The notes: generated from the letters alone by a model not told the origin. 35,834 bases of DNA from Thermoguttaceae bacterium (GCA_017939795.1 JAGBAA010000051.1:1-35834); one strand, 5' to 3'. Counted from the first letter of the stretch, positions 1-7,609 are shown. Translations and numbers: made by a program.

Positions 1-202
1 CGAGGTACAAAGATTTCGCAGAGGACGCAAATATCTGCGTCAGTGAGTAATGGGGACCGCCTGAGTGCGGATGCGCAGCTTCTTTTTTCATAAAATTTTC
101 GATCTGTTTGAGAATTCAGGAGTTGAGATCATTGGCTGAAGGTCCCACGCGCGACGGCACTCTTCGAGAGCCGTCTGGCTGCCCGTGAAGAGGCCGCGCT
201 CG

Positions 203-238
203 TGAGAGGGAAACATTTTGAAAATTGTTTCCCTCTCA
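203..238. other. Perfect 13-bp inverted repeat, possible terminator
   Basis: TGAGAGGGAAACA at 203-215 is exactly complementary to TGTTTCCCTCTCA at 226-238, with a 10-nt loop. A T-rich stretch begins about 20 nt later on the + strand but not directly after the stem, so it is an imperfect intrinsic terminator. It may end a transcript entering from the left of the window, or be a protein-binding dyad. Confidence 0.45.
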
Positions 239-261
239 GACTCTCCCTTCAAAAACTTTTT

Positions 262-301
262 AATGTTTTAATGTTTTAATGTTTTGATGTTTTGATGTTT
301 T
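262..301. repeat. Five tandem copies of an 8-bp unit RATGTTTT
   Basis: The unit AATGTTTT occurs three times and GATGTTTT twice, head to tail without gaps. A degenerate copy may precede it at 254-261. It lies about 35 bp upstream of the promoter for the oxidoreductase gene. It could be an AT-rich upstream element, a curved segment, or a simple slippage repeat. Confidence 0.8.
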
Positions 302-337
302 TGTATTGGTGTTTCTGTTTTTGCGGCTGGAAGGGGC

Positions 338-366
338 TTGACTTTTAAGAGTCTGTTTGGTAAAAT
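338..366 (+). promoter_or_regulatory. Sigma-70-like promoter for the oxidoreductase gene
   Basis: TTGACT at 338-343 and TAAAAT at 361-366 are separated by 17 bp. The start codon at 429 would leave a leader of about 55 nt. The same architecture recurs before several other genes of this window. Confidence 0.7.
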
Positions 367-428
367 AAGAAAAAAGGGGCTTTTCTGCCCATCGAATTTC
401 CTTCCATTTAGAATAGAGAGAAAAAATC

Positions 429-1877
429 ATGTTGACCCGCCGAAATTTCATAAAATCTTCCATTTTGGTGACCACTGCGGTCTCTTCGGGCATTCTGTAC
501 CTTCCGGCCTCAGCAAAGGGCGCGAATGAGCGGATCCGCGTGGGCGTTCTTGGTGTTGGAAGCCGTGGAAATGACCACTGCAAGGAGTTCACACAGATGG
601 AGAACATCCAGCTCGCCGCCGTCGCAGATCCCGATCAGATCCGTGCTGAGAGTACGAAAAAACGCTGGGAAGAGAAGACCGGGACGGAAATTCAGGCGTT
701 TCAAGACCCCCGCCGGATCATTGAGGACCGATCGATCGACGCGGTTTCTGTGGCGTCGGTGAATCACTGGCATTCGCTCCTGACGCTCTGGTCTGCTGAG
801 GCGGGGAAACACGTTTACGTGGAGAAACCCTGCTCGCACACGGTTTTTGAAGGGCGTCAGCTGGTCAATGCGATGCAGAGATTTAACGTCTGCATCCAGC
901 ACGGGACGCAGAACCGCAGTTCGAATTCCTGGCATCAGGCAGCCGCTGCATTCCGAAGCGGAAAGTACGGTAAGCCGACCGCAGTTTTTGCGCACGCGAA
1001 CCGACCGCGCAACGGCATCGGTTTTGAGCCGGTCCAGGAGCCGCCGGCGACGCTGAACTGGGATCTGTGGCTCGGTCCCGCCGATGCGATGGCGTACCAT
1101 GCGAATCTGGTACCGTACAAATGGCACTGGTTTTGGAACACCGGGGACGGCGAGATCGGAAACAACGGCGTGCATTTCTTCGATCTGTGCCGGCTTGCGC
1201 TGGGGAATCCGTACGAGCACGCACGCAGGATCACGGCTTTCGGAACGCGCATCGTCTCTTCCGTCCAGACGCAGTACCGCGATCAGGGTGAAACGCCGAC
1301 GATCCAGGGCGTCCTTTACGAAATGAACGGCATTCCGTGCTATTTCTCGTCCTGCAATGTGCGCCGTCAGGACAGCGAATGGAAACCGATCGAGACGGCC
1401 CAGTTCTTCACGGATGAAGGGATGATCTCGCGTGGTTCGTTCATCTCGAATTCCGGAGAGACACAGCCTCTCGACGTTGAATTTGACGAGGTGGAGCAGG
1501 GGAATCATTTTGTGAACTTCATCGACTGCGTGCGGGCCGGGACGCCGGAAAAACTCAATGCGCCGATTCGCGAAGGGCACTATTCTGCAGCCTTCTGCCA
1601 TCTCGGAAACATCTCGTACCGGACCGGTCGGGAAGCGTCGCTGGCGGAATGCCTTTCGATCTCGGATGGACATCCGATCTTCCGGAAGTGCCTCGACGGA
1701 ATGCTCGCGAACGTGCAGCACGCCATTCCGGCCCTGAATATCGCGAAAGACGTGAAATTCACACTCGGAACGGCACTGGAATTCGATTCCGCGACGGAAG
1801 AATTCACGAACTGCGCCGCCGCCAACGCACTTTTGCGCAAGCCGGGGCGTAAGGAATTCGTCGTGAAGGCGTACTGA
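429..1877 (+). CDS. Tat-exported Gfo/Idh/MocA-family oxidoreductase
   Basis: A 482-residue NAD(P)-dependent oxidoreductase of the Gfo/Idh/MocA family, probably acting on a sugar or sugar-like substrate outside the cytoplasm. The N terminus has a twin-arginine signal (RRNFIK, residues 4-9), a hydrophobic stretch and a likely cleavage site after ASA (residue 29). The Rossmann nucleotide loop GVLGVGSRG (39-47) follows, and the family EKP motif lies at residues 132-134. The segment GDGEIGNNGVHFFDLCRLAL resembles the substrate-domain signature of the many planctomycete paralogues. The gene has its own promoter (338-366) and terminator (1908-1942), so it is monocistronic. The start is preceded only by a weak purine stretch (GAGAGAAAAAATC). 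Substrate cannot be read from sequence; GH109-type glycosidase activity is a remote alternative. Family assignment is secure. Confidence 0.93.
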   Translation: MLTRRNFIKSSILVTTAVSSGILYLPASAKGANERIRVGVLGVGSRGNDHCKEFTQMENIQLAAVADPDQIRAESTKKRWEEKTGTEIQAFQDPRRIIEDRSIDAVSVASVNHWHSLLTLWSAEAGKHVYVEKPCSHTVFEGRQLVNAMQRFNVCIQHGTQNRSSNSWHQAAAAFRSGKYGKPTAVFAHANRPRNGIGFEPVQEPPATLNWDLWLGPADAMAYHANLVPYKWHWFWNTGDGEIGNNGVHFFDLCRLALGNPYEHARRITAFGTRIVSSVQTQYRDQGETPTIQGVLYEMNGIPCYFSSCNVRRQDSEWKPIETAQFFTDEGMISRGSFISNSGETQPLDVEFDEVEQGNHFVNFIDCVRAGTPEKLNAPIREGHYSAAFCHLGNISYRTGREASLAECLSISDGHPIFRKCLDGMLANVQHAIPALNIAKDVKFTLGTALEFDSATEEFTNCAAANALLRKPGRKEFVVKAY

Positions 1878-1907
1878 TCTGTATTTTGGGGAAAATCGCA
1901 CCTGAAC

Positions 1908-1942
1908 GGGCATTTCGGATTTCTCCGGGATGCTCTTTTTTT
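1908..1942 (+). terminator. Intrinsic terminator of the oxidoreductase gene
   Basis: Bases 1908-1919 pair with 1924-1935 to give a 12-bp stem with three G-T wobbles and a TTTC loop, followed immediately by seven T residues (1936-1942). It begins 30 nt after the stop codon. Confidence 0.75.
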
Positions 1943-2039
1943 CGGTACATTCTGTAAAAGTGCGCGATTTCTGCCAAAAAAGATGCAGAGGGGACCGCAG
2001 AAAAATTTTTGGAAATCAGACTGCCTGAGGAAAAAGAAC

Positions 2040-2067
2040 TTGACAAAAAAAAACTCTGGATTAAAAT
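2040..2067 (+). promoter_or_regulatory. Sigma-70-like promoter for the clamp-loader gene
   Basis: TTGACA at 2040-2045 and TAAAAT at 2062-2067 with a 16-bp spacer that contains a run of A residues. The leader to the start at 2144 is about 70 nt. Confidence 0.7.
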
Positions 2068-2143
2068 GAAATAGAGAGATGGGGTTTTTCTGATTTTATT
2101 TTAAGGAAAAACCGGGCGAAAAACTTGACCGGGTTGGAAATTC

Positions 2144-3412
2144 ATGAGCTGGTTTGGAATTGAAGGGCACGACGAGATCGTGCGGCGTTTTCAGCGTGCG
2201 ATCGCGCAGGGACGGATCGCGTCCACGTTTCTGTTTCTTGGTCCGTCTGGGATCGGGAAGCGAATGTTTGCGGAACGTCTCGCCATGACGCTTCAGTGCG
2301 AAAAAAACGACCCGCGCCTGATGGAACCCTGCGGCAAATGCATGTCGTGCCGGCAGGCTCTGGCGCATGAGCACCCGGACATTCTTTACGTTTCAAAGCC
2401 GGAGGATCGGGCGTTCATTCCGATCGATCTATTCATTGGGCCGAAGGACGCACGGCGGCAGATTGGGCTTTGCAGTGAACTGGCGAAAAAGCCGATTTAC
2501 GAGAAACGCAAGATCGCCATCATTGACGATGCGGACTACTTCAATCTGGAAGGGGCAAATGCGATGCTCAAGACACTCGAAGAGCCGCCGAAAAACGCGA
2601 TCCTGATTCTCATCGGCACGAGTGCGGCACGGCAATTGCCTACGATTCGCTCGAGGTGCCAGATCCTTCGTTTTTCACCGCTGGAAATCCCTGTCGTCGA
2701 ATCGATCCTTTACCAGAAACGTGCCGAACAGCTCGCGCTTGCCGAGTCGGTTGCCGAGGCTGTTTCTGTGCAAAAGGAGACGAAACGGACTGGGAAAACC
2801 GCAGGGAAGAGCGTTGGGAAAAATGCAGGGAAGTCTGTGGGGAAAACCGCAGGAAAATCAGCTTCCAAAGATGGAGCAGGAGACGTGATCCGCGAGGAAC
2901 TCATTCCCAGGATCGCCGCACACTCAAACGGAAGCATTCAGGAAGCACTTGCGCTGGCGGACCCGGATTTCTGGGAGTTCCGGAACCGATTTCTGCGGCT
3001 TTTGGCGGAAGGTGTTCGGGAGAGAGATGCGCTTGTTGGCGAGATCGATCAGCAACTTGAATCTGCGGGGAAAGTTCCGGCTTTGCGCCGTGCACGACTC
3101 CGCGTCATGCTTGAGACGGTATCGGATTTCTTTCGCCGCCTTTCCTTCCGGCTTTCAGGATTCCAGCCTGCCGACGGTGCTGCTTCGGAAGAGTGGCGCG
3201 TACTTCTTGAGACTGCGGTCCAGAGCTGGCCGCTGGATGCTGAGGGGGCTGCGAGTGCCGCGTTGAAAACAGCAGACTATCTGGAACTCGTTCAGCGGAA
3301 TGTCCATCAGCCGACGCTTCTGGATGCCTGGATCGACGAGATCCTGCGGATCCGGTCAGGTGACCTCGCAGCGTTCCTGTTTGCGCCGTGGAGTTTGAAT
3401 CCAAATCCCTGA
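2144..3412 (+). CDS. holB: DNA polymerase III delta'-like clamp-loader subunit
   Basis: A 422-residue AAA+ protein of the HolB/DnaX group, which loads the sliding clamp during replication. Visible motifs are Walker A GPSGIGKR (33-40), a zinc-module cysteine cluster (C52, C63, C66, C69), Walker B with IIDDAD (about 126-131, DDAD instead of the usual DEAD/DEAH-like form) and the SRC motif (170-172). The cysteine module and SRC motif are typical of clamp-loader subunits. Length is above the usual 330-350 residues, partly because of an unusual lysine/glycine/alanine-rich insert (about 216-242) made of repeated GKTAGKSVGKNA-like units, placed after the AAA+ core. The C-terminal part is helical, as expected of the collar domain. 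No strong ribosome-binding site is visible. It could alternatively be called a DnaX paralogue, but the intact DnaX C-terminal region is not recognisable, so delta' is preferred. Confidence 0.85.
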   Translation: MSWFGIEGHDEIVRRFQRAIAQGRIASTFLFLGPSGIGKRMFAERLAMTLQCEKNDPRLMEPCGKCMSCRQALAHEHPDILYVSKPEDRAFIPIDLFIGPKDARRQIGLCSELAKKPIYEKRKIAIIDDADYFNLEGANAMLKTLEEPPKNAILILIGTSAARQLPTIRSRCQILRFSPLEIPVVESILYQKRAEQLALAESVAEAVSVQKETKRTGKTAGKSVGKNAGKSVGKTAGKSASKDGAGDVIREELIPRIAAHSNGSIQEALALADPDFWEFRNRFLRLLAEGVRERDALVGEIDQQLESAGKVPALRRARLRVMLETVSDFFRRLSFRLSGFQPADGAASEEWRVLLETAVQSWPLDAEGAASAALKTADYLELVQRNVHQPTLLDAWIDEILRIRSGDLAAFLFAPWSLNPNP

Positions 3413-3471
3413 TTCTGGAAGAAACTCCCGAAAAAAAACGGAGAAATTGGGGAATTTTCGTAAAAATAGTG

Positions 3472-3481
3472 CCCCCCCCCC
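3472..3481. repeat. Homopolymeric run of ten C
   Basis: Ten consecutive C residues directly abut the -35 box (3482) of the tRNA promoter. Because the run lies outside the -35/-10 spacer, slippage would alter only upstream spacing. Confidence 0.9.
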
Positions 3482-3509
3482 TTGCGAAAAATTGGAATTT
3501 CGCTATACT
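3482..3509 (+). promoter_or_regulatory. Promoter of the tRNA-Asp cluster
   Basis: TTGCGA at 3482-3487 and TATACT at 3504-3509 with a 16-bp spacer. The first tRNA begins 13 bp after the -10 box. Confidence 0.7.
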
Positions 3510-3522
3510 TTACGCATGAATT

Positions 3523-3596
3523 GGAGTCGTAGCGCAATTGGTTAGCGCGTCGGCCTGTCACGCCGAAGGTTGCGGGTTCAAGTCCCGTCGACTTCG
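3523..3596 (+). tRNA. trnD: tRNA-Asp (anticodon GTC), copy 1
   Basis: The cloverleaf closes fully. The acceptor stem pairs 3523-3529 with 3589-3595, the D arm has GCGC/GCGC, and the anticodon stem TCGGC/GCCGA carries GTC at 3557-3559. The T arm is GCGGG-TTCAAGT-CCCGT. The discriminator base is G (3596), as expected for tRNA-Asp. CCA is not encoded. It is the first of three identical copies. Confidence 0.97.
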
Positions 3597-3624
3597 CTTT
3601 GATTCAAATTTTTACCGTACTCAC

Positions 3625-3698
3625 GGAGTCGTAGCGCAATTGGTTAGCGCGTCGGCCTGTCACGCCGAAGGTTGCGGGTTCAAGTCCCGTCGACTTCG
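3625..3698 (+). tRNA. trnD: tRNA-Asp (anticodon GTC), copy 2
   Basis: This copy is identical in its 74 bases to copy 1, with the anticodon at 3659-3661. A 28-nt spacer separates it from copy 1, giving a 102-bp repeat period. CCA is not encoded. Confidence 0.97.
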
Positions 3699-3726
3699 CT
3701 TTGAATCAAATTTTTATCGAACTCAT

Positions 3727-3800
3727 GGAGTCGTAGCGCAATTGGTTAGCGCGTCGGCCTGTCACGCCGAAGGTTGCGGGTTCAAGTCCCGTCGACTTCG
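3727..3800 (+). tRNA. trnD: tRNA-Asp (anticodon GTC), copy 3
   Basis: This copy is also identical in its 74 bases, with the anticodon at 3761-3763. The spacer before it (3699-3726) is again 28 nt and closely resembles the first spacer, which points to tandem duplication of a 102-bp unit. CCA is not encoded. Confidence 0.97.
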
Positions 3801-3803
3801 CTC

Positions 3804-3839
3804 AAAAGCTCATGAATGGAAACGTTCGTGAGCTTTTTT
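3804..3839 (+). terminator. Intrinsic terminator of the tRNA cluster
   Basis: Bases 3804-3816 pair with 3825-3837 (13 bp, one G-T wobble) around an 8-nt loop; the T run continues to 3839. It starts four bases after the last tRNA. Confidence 0.88.
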
Positions 3840-3845
3840 GTTTTC

Positions 3846-3875
3846 TTGACTTTCTCTTTTCTATTCATGTAGAAT
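3846..3875 (+). promoter_or_regulatory. Promoter for the small orphan gene
   Basis: TTGACT at 3846-3851 and TAGAAT at 3870-3875 with an 18-bp spacer, directly after the tRNA terminator. The start codon is at 3933. Confidence 0.65.
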
Positions 3876-3932
3876 GAAATGGTCGGCGATCTGTTTTTCA
3901 GGGGTTTTTAAGCCAGGAAAGGAGAAAAAGAA

Positions 3933-4253
3933 ATGAACGACGAAAAAATGCTCAGCCCAAAAGAAGGTATTCCGCCGGAGGCGCAGTATTTTGGCAACAC
4001 GCCGACGTTTCTGGCAGACAGCGAACAGCGCCCCATGCCTCCGCGTGCCGTACAGGACTCTCTTCACTCGCCGCGTTTGCCGCACTCGCCGTGTGATCCG
4101 GAAGCTCCGCTGGAAAATATCGAGAATGAAGTCTTTGGTACTGTGCACGTACACGAGCAGTACTCGCAGGAATACTATGAGCGCGATTTCGACCCAAATC
4201 CGCGGATTTATGAAGATGGAGAGGAACCGTTCTTCCGCCATGCCGGATCGTGA
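3933..4253 (+). CDS. Small acidic protein of unknown function
   Basis: A 106-residue protein I do not recognise. It probably is a real gene because it has its own promoter and a strong ribosome-binding site (AAAGGAG at 3918-3924, 8 nt before the ATG). The sequence is hydrophilic, rich in proline, glutamate and aromatic residues, without signal peptide, membrane segment or cysteine pairs (one cysteine only). The first half, with PPEAQYFGNTPTFL and PRLPHSPCDPEAP, looks disordered; the second half is strongly acidic with several tyrosines (EQYSQEYYERDFDPNP). A short soluble or partner-binding protein is the most one can infer. The stop codon overlaps the start of the 106-bp repeat array. Confidence 0.7.
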   Translation: MNDEKMLSPKEGIPPEAQYFGNTPTFLADSEQRPMPPRAVQDSLHSPRLPHSPCDPEAPLENIENEVFGTVHVHEQYSQEYYERDFDPNPRIYEDGEEPFFRHAGS

Positions 4254-4680
4254 ACTGCGGTGGAGCAGACTGCGCTTCCGCGCAAGGGCGTGAATCCGTT
4301 CCCGTTGGTCACTGTCGTGAAAAGATACACAAAAACCACCCTTTTTAAGGGAGGCCGCGAGCCGCGGCGGGCAGACTGCGCTTCCGCGCAAGGGCATGAA
4401 TCTGTTCCCGTTGGTCACTGTCGTGAAAAGATACGCAAAAACCTCCCTTTTTAAGGGAGGCCGCGAGCCGCGGCGGGCAGACTGCGCTTCCGCGCAAGGG
4501 CATGAATCCGTTCCCGTTGGTCACTGTCGTGAAAAGATACGCAAACCCCTCCCTTTTAAGGGAGGCCGCGAGCCGCGGCGGGCAGACTGCGCTTCCGCGC
4601 AAGGGCATGAATCCGTTCCCGTTGGTCACTGTCGTGAAAAGATACGCAAACCCCTCCCTTTTAAGGGAGGGGTTTTAGCT
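4252..4680. repeat. Four tandem copies of a ~106-bp structured repeat
   Basis: The core GCAGACTGCGCTTCC starts at 4265, 4371, 4477 and 4582, so the period is 106, 106 and 105 bp and the copies are nearly identical. Each unit carries up to three small dyads: TGCGC-TTCC-GCGCA, a pyrimidine-purine stem CTCCCTT...AAGGGAG, and CCGCG-AGC-CGCGG. The first copy starts at the stop codon of the small orphan gene with a diverged edge. The last copy has no CCGCG dyad and ends in a longer stem (4648-4675). The array fills the gap between two convergent genes. It is not a CRISPR array, since there are no unique spacers, and it has no coding potential I trust. Confidence 0.9.
4648..4675. terminator. Likely bidirectional terminator at the end of the repeat array
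   Basis: AAACCCCTCCCTT (4648-4660) pairs with AAGGGAGGGGTTT (4663-4675), and T residues follow on the + strand with A residues before it, so it could terminate either way. It lies between the convergent small orphan gene and pheT. The very small loop implies that a few inner pairs open. Confidence 0.6.
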
Positions 4681-4742
4681 AGCGAGACGTTCAGGAGACT
4701 TTGAAAGAACTTCCTTCTTGAATTCAGACGGAATTTACGAAT

Positions 4743-7298
4743 TTAGCCGCGGATCGCGATCCCCTCTTTGTTGAGAAATTCGAGCCACTTCGTGCGGAAG
4801 TCGTCAATATCTTCGCCGCTGAGCGTCCGTTCGTCCGAACCGAGCCAGAGGCGCCAGGTATAGCTTCCCTGCGTTTTCTCAAGGCCCTTCCCTTTGTAGA
4901 AGTAGACGAAATCGCGTCCCTTGAGCAGCGGATGCGTGAATTCACCAAGTTTCTCATCGAGAGCCGCGTAACCCTTTTCGATGTCCCATACGAGCGAGAA
5001 ATCCTGCCAGGATCCCTGGTAGACCGGCATGCCTTTGAATTTCAGTTCCGGGAAGAGCGGAGTGTCGAGCTTGAAGTACTCCAGCTCAAACCACACGACC
5101 TGCCCGCCTTCCGAGACGACCGTGTTGAGGAATTTCCCGTCCAGCACGCCGAGCGCACCGACTTTCTTTCCGTCTTTGGCATCTCCCTGGAAGATCTCGA
5201 CCCAGTATCCGTCCTGCATCCATGGCGCAGAGGCACCGCCCGCGAGGGCCTTTTCCGGCGTTCCGGCGATGAAGGAGAAGGTCGTGCCGAGGAGTTTTCC
5301 GAGGTCTTCCAACGCACCCTTCACTGTGCGGTAGTGGTCTTCCAGCGTGCCGTAGGCGGCTGTTGCGTAGCTGATCCCCGCCAGGTGCGTCCGTTCCAGA
5401 CAGCGTCCCATCGGCATTTTCGTCCGCGTCGAGATCCCGTTCGGAAGCGTACGGTCCGCGTTCAGGTCCTCACACTCCGGTTTGTCCAGAAGCGAATAAA
5501 CGTGCCCGAATTCCATAAAACGGAACTGATCGCGGAAGCCGCGATTTTTGCCGACCAGACGCAGAAGTCCCGGCATGAGCGTCGTGCGGAGGAAACGGTT
5601 GAAGGAGGTCGTCGGGTTGGCGAACTCGATCGTGTCCACCGGCTCAAAACCAAGTGTTTTGTTCCAGTTATCGTCGAACCAGCTGTAGTTGTGCAGCTCG
5701 ATAAAATTATGCGCCAGTGTCAGCAGATGCCGCGCTTTGTGCTCGAGACGCACTTCCTTACTCACGCGCAGCGGGCTGATCTCGATCTTCGGCATGACCG
5801 GCGGGATCTCGTCGTATCCAAAAACGCGAAGCACTTCTTCCACGATGTCTTCCGGGATCGAAATGTCTTTTCGGCTGCGGAACGGCGGGATCTGGACCTG
5901 AAGCGCGTCATTGGCATCAAATTCCGCACGGAATCCCAAAGACGTCAGGATCCCAAGGATCTGATCTTTCGGAAGCTGGATCCCGGAAAGTCGGTCCAAC
6001 ACTCCAGGCGCAAGCGTCAGGGGCCGGAACTCGGTCATCTCGTCGCCGGCATAGGAATACGCGCTCGTGACGCGGAAATCAACGCCGGAATCTTCCAGAA
6101 GCTGAAGGATGCGTCCGGCCGCGACCCGTGTGTTCATCGGAGGCTGACTCTTCTCAAAACGCTGGGACGCATCGCTGCGCAGATCGAGACGCACGGCAGT
6201 ACGGCGGATCGTCGCGGCGTGGAAGTTCGCACATTCCAGTACGATGCGCTGTGTGTCTTCCGTAATTTCACTTTCCAGACCGCCCATGACGCCCGCAAGC
6301 GCGATCGGCGTGATCGTTTCCCCGTCGAAACTCGTGATGAGCAGGTCGTCCGGCAGCATTTTCCGCGCCTGATCGTCCAATGTCGTGAACGTGCCGTCTT
6401 CCGGGAATGCGTTCTTTTCCTGCATGATCTGCGAGAATTTCGCGACGCGGATCTCGTCCACATGGTCTCCGTCAAACGCGTGGGTCGGCTGACCAAGCTC
6501 GAACATGCAGTAGTTCGTCACGTCGACCATCAGATCGAACGTGCGCTGACCGATCGAATGCAGACGGTACTGCATCTTCACCGGCGAAACCGGGATCCGG
6601 CTCATTTCCATCGAGACTGCGCCATAGCACGGGCACGCAAATTCGTCGTCGATGCGGATCGGGATCTTCGGAAGATTCTCGAATTGCGCGAGATCCATCT
6701 GCGGAAGCGGTTTCAGTTCGCGGTGGAAAAGAGCCGCGAATTCCCGCGCGAAACCGTAATGCCCCCACAGGTCCGGACGGTGCGTGAGGCTTTTATTGTC
6801 GAATTCGATGAGCGTGTCCGTCTCAGGGATCAGTTCTTCCATCGGCGTGCCGTTCGCGACGCTTGCCGGAATGCGGAAAAGACCTTCGTGCCAATGCGAA
6901 AGATTCAGTTCCTTCGCCGAGCAGAGCATTCCCTGCGATTTGTGTCCGGCCAACTCGGTCTCCGTGATCTCGACATCGCCCAGCTTCACACCTGCGGGAG
7001 CAAACGGAGCCTTCACGCCCAGCGCACAGTTCGGCGCGCCGCAGACGGTCTGGAAAGTCCCTTTCGCGCCGCAGTCCACCGTGCAGACCGTCAGCGTTTT
7101 TTCAGTCCCGTCTTCTTTCGCGACCGAGATCTTCTCTGCCTGGACCACTTCTCCGACAAAAAGTCCCTTCACAAAACGGTGGACCGTTTCGATCCCTTCC
7201 ACTTCGGCAGTGCCGAGCGTGAGGCGGTTCGCAATTTTTTCCGGCGTGATGTCCGACAGGTCCACAAAATCCGAAAGCCAGTCAAGAGAAATGAACAT
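4743..7298 (-). CDS. pheT: Phenylalanyl-tRNA synthetase beta subunit
   Basis: An 851-residue beta chain of the cytoplasmic (alpha-beta)2 PheRS that charges tRNA-Phe. The order is complete. The N-terminal core MFISLDWLSDFVDL is followed by the EMAP-type tRNA-binding domain (about 40-150, with VCGAPNC and GMLCSAKELNL) and NKSLTHRPDLWGHYGFARE. Next come the B3/B4 editing region and B5 domain, then the catalytic-like core and a C-terminal FDX-ACB anticodon-binding domain (DFSLVWDIEKGYAAL onwards). I chose the ATG at 7298 because it begins the conserved N terminus; an upstream frame extension to 7358 overlaps the -10 box. The promoter lies at 7357-7384. pheS is not in the window, so the subunits are encoded apart or the partner lies elsewhere. 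Converges on the repeat array. Confidence 0.97.
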   Translation of the reverse strand: MFISLDWLSDFVDLSDITPEKIANRLTLGTAEVEGIETVHRFVKGLFVGEVVQAEKISVAKEDGTEKTLTVCTVDCGAKGTFQTVCGAPNCALGVKAPFAPAGVKLGDVEITETELAGHKSQGMLCSAKELNLSHWHEGLFRIPASVANGTPMEELIPETDTLIEFDNKSLTHRPDLWGHYGFAREFAALFHRELKPLPQMDLAQFENLPKIPIRIDDEFACPCYGAVSMEMSRIPVSPVKMQYRLHSIGQRTFDLMVDVTNYCMFELGQPTHAFDGDHVDEIRVAKFSQIMQEKNAFPEDGTFTTLDDQARKMLPDDLLITSFDGETITPIALAGVMGGLESEITEDTQRIVLECANFHAATIRRTAVRLDLRSDASQRFEKSQPPMNTRVAAGRILQLLEDSGVDFRVTSAYSYAGDEMTEFRPLTLAPGVLDRLSGIQLPKDQILGILTSLGFRAEFDANDALQVQIPPFRSRKDISIPEDIVEEVLRVFGYDEIPPVMPKIEISPLRVSKEVRLEHKARHLLTLAHNFIELHNYSWFDDNWNKTLGFEPVDTIEFANPTTSFNRFLRTTLMPGLLRLVGKNRGFRDQFRFMEFGHVYSLLDKPECEDLNADRTLPNGISTRTKMPMGRCLERTHLAGISYATAAYGTLEDHYRTVKGALEDLGKLLGTTFSFIAGTPEKALAGGASAPWMQDGYWVEIFQGDAKDGKKVGALGVLDGKFLNTVVSEGGQVVWFELEYFKLDTPLFPELKFKGMPVYQGSWQDFSLVWDIEKGYAALDEKLGEFTHPLLKGRDFVYFYKGKGLEKTQGSYTWRLWLGSDERTLSGEDIDDFRTKWLEFLNKEGIAIRG

Positions 7299-7356
7299 GG
7301 TTTTGATCTCGCAATTAAAAAAGGTGAATGAAACGGAAACGTTCAAAATTTCCATC

Positions 7357-7384
7357 ATTTTACCACAGATTGAAAAAATTTCAA
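7357..7384 (-). promoter_or_regulatory. Promoter of pheT
   Basis: On the minus strand TTGAAA (7384-7379) is followed after 16 bp by TAAAAT (7362-7357), preceded by TGG as in an extended -10. The expected leader is about 50 nt. I saw no T-box (tRNA-sensing) element in so short a leader. The rest of the 311-bp gap 7299-7609 holds only the terminator at 7546-7571 and nothing else recognisable. Confidence 0.7.
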
Positions 7385-7545
7385 TTCACCCCCAGAGACT
7401 TTTTTGGAATTTTCAGCTCGAGAACTCAAAAATTTCAAAGAAAATAGCTTCTCTACACTATTTGATCGGAAAGAAGCATCTGGATCCCGAAAAGTATCTC
7501 GCCAATTTTGGCAGAGCGTGCCGGTGTTTTTCCGGATCTCTTCGC

Positions 7546-7571
7546 AAAAAAAGCGGCACTTGCGTACCGCT
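7546..7571 (-). terminator. Intrinsic terminator of the membrane-protein unit
   Basis: On the minus strand an 8-bp stem (7571-7564 with 7559-7552) closed by a GCAA tetraloop is followed by seven T. It begins 38 nt after the stop codon at 7610 and separates this unit from pheT. Confidence 0.85.
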
Positions 7572-7609
7572 AAAATTCGAAGATGAACGATCTATTTTGA
7601 AAAAACGGC

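Larger units (their letters stand above)
1..428. other. Intergenic region before the first gene
   Basis: No convincing gene is seen here. The stretch holds a 13-bp perfect inverted repeat (203-238), five tandem 8-bp AT-rich units (262-301) and a good promoter (338-366) for the oxidoreductase that follows. A 42-codon minus-strand frame (216 down to 88) exists, but its start codon lies inside the inverted repeat and it has no visible ribosome-binding site, so I do not call it a gene. Confidence 0.6.

Noticed and set aside
88..216. 42-codon minus-strand frame in the first intergenic region
   Set aside because: The start codon sits within a perfect hairpin, there is no ribosome-binding site, and the product resembles nothing I know.
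3538..3831. 97-codon frame across the tRNA cluster
   Set aside because: It is the tRNA sequence read in frame three times (102 bp is divisible by three); the cloverleaf structures explain the locus.
4252..4680. CRISPR array or repeat-encoded peptide
   Set aside because: Units are identical from end to end with no variable spacers, there are no cas genes, and the frames on both strands follow the repeat without start signals.
4932..7331. Plus-strand open frame of 799 codons opposite pheT
   Set aside because: Composition is Arg/His/Phe-rich and featureless; the minus strand encodes a complete, motif-perfect PheT.
7299..7350. T-box or attenuator in the pheT leader
   Set aside because: The leader from the predicted start is only about 50 nt, too short for a T-box, and no specifier structure is seen.
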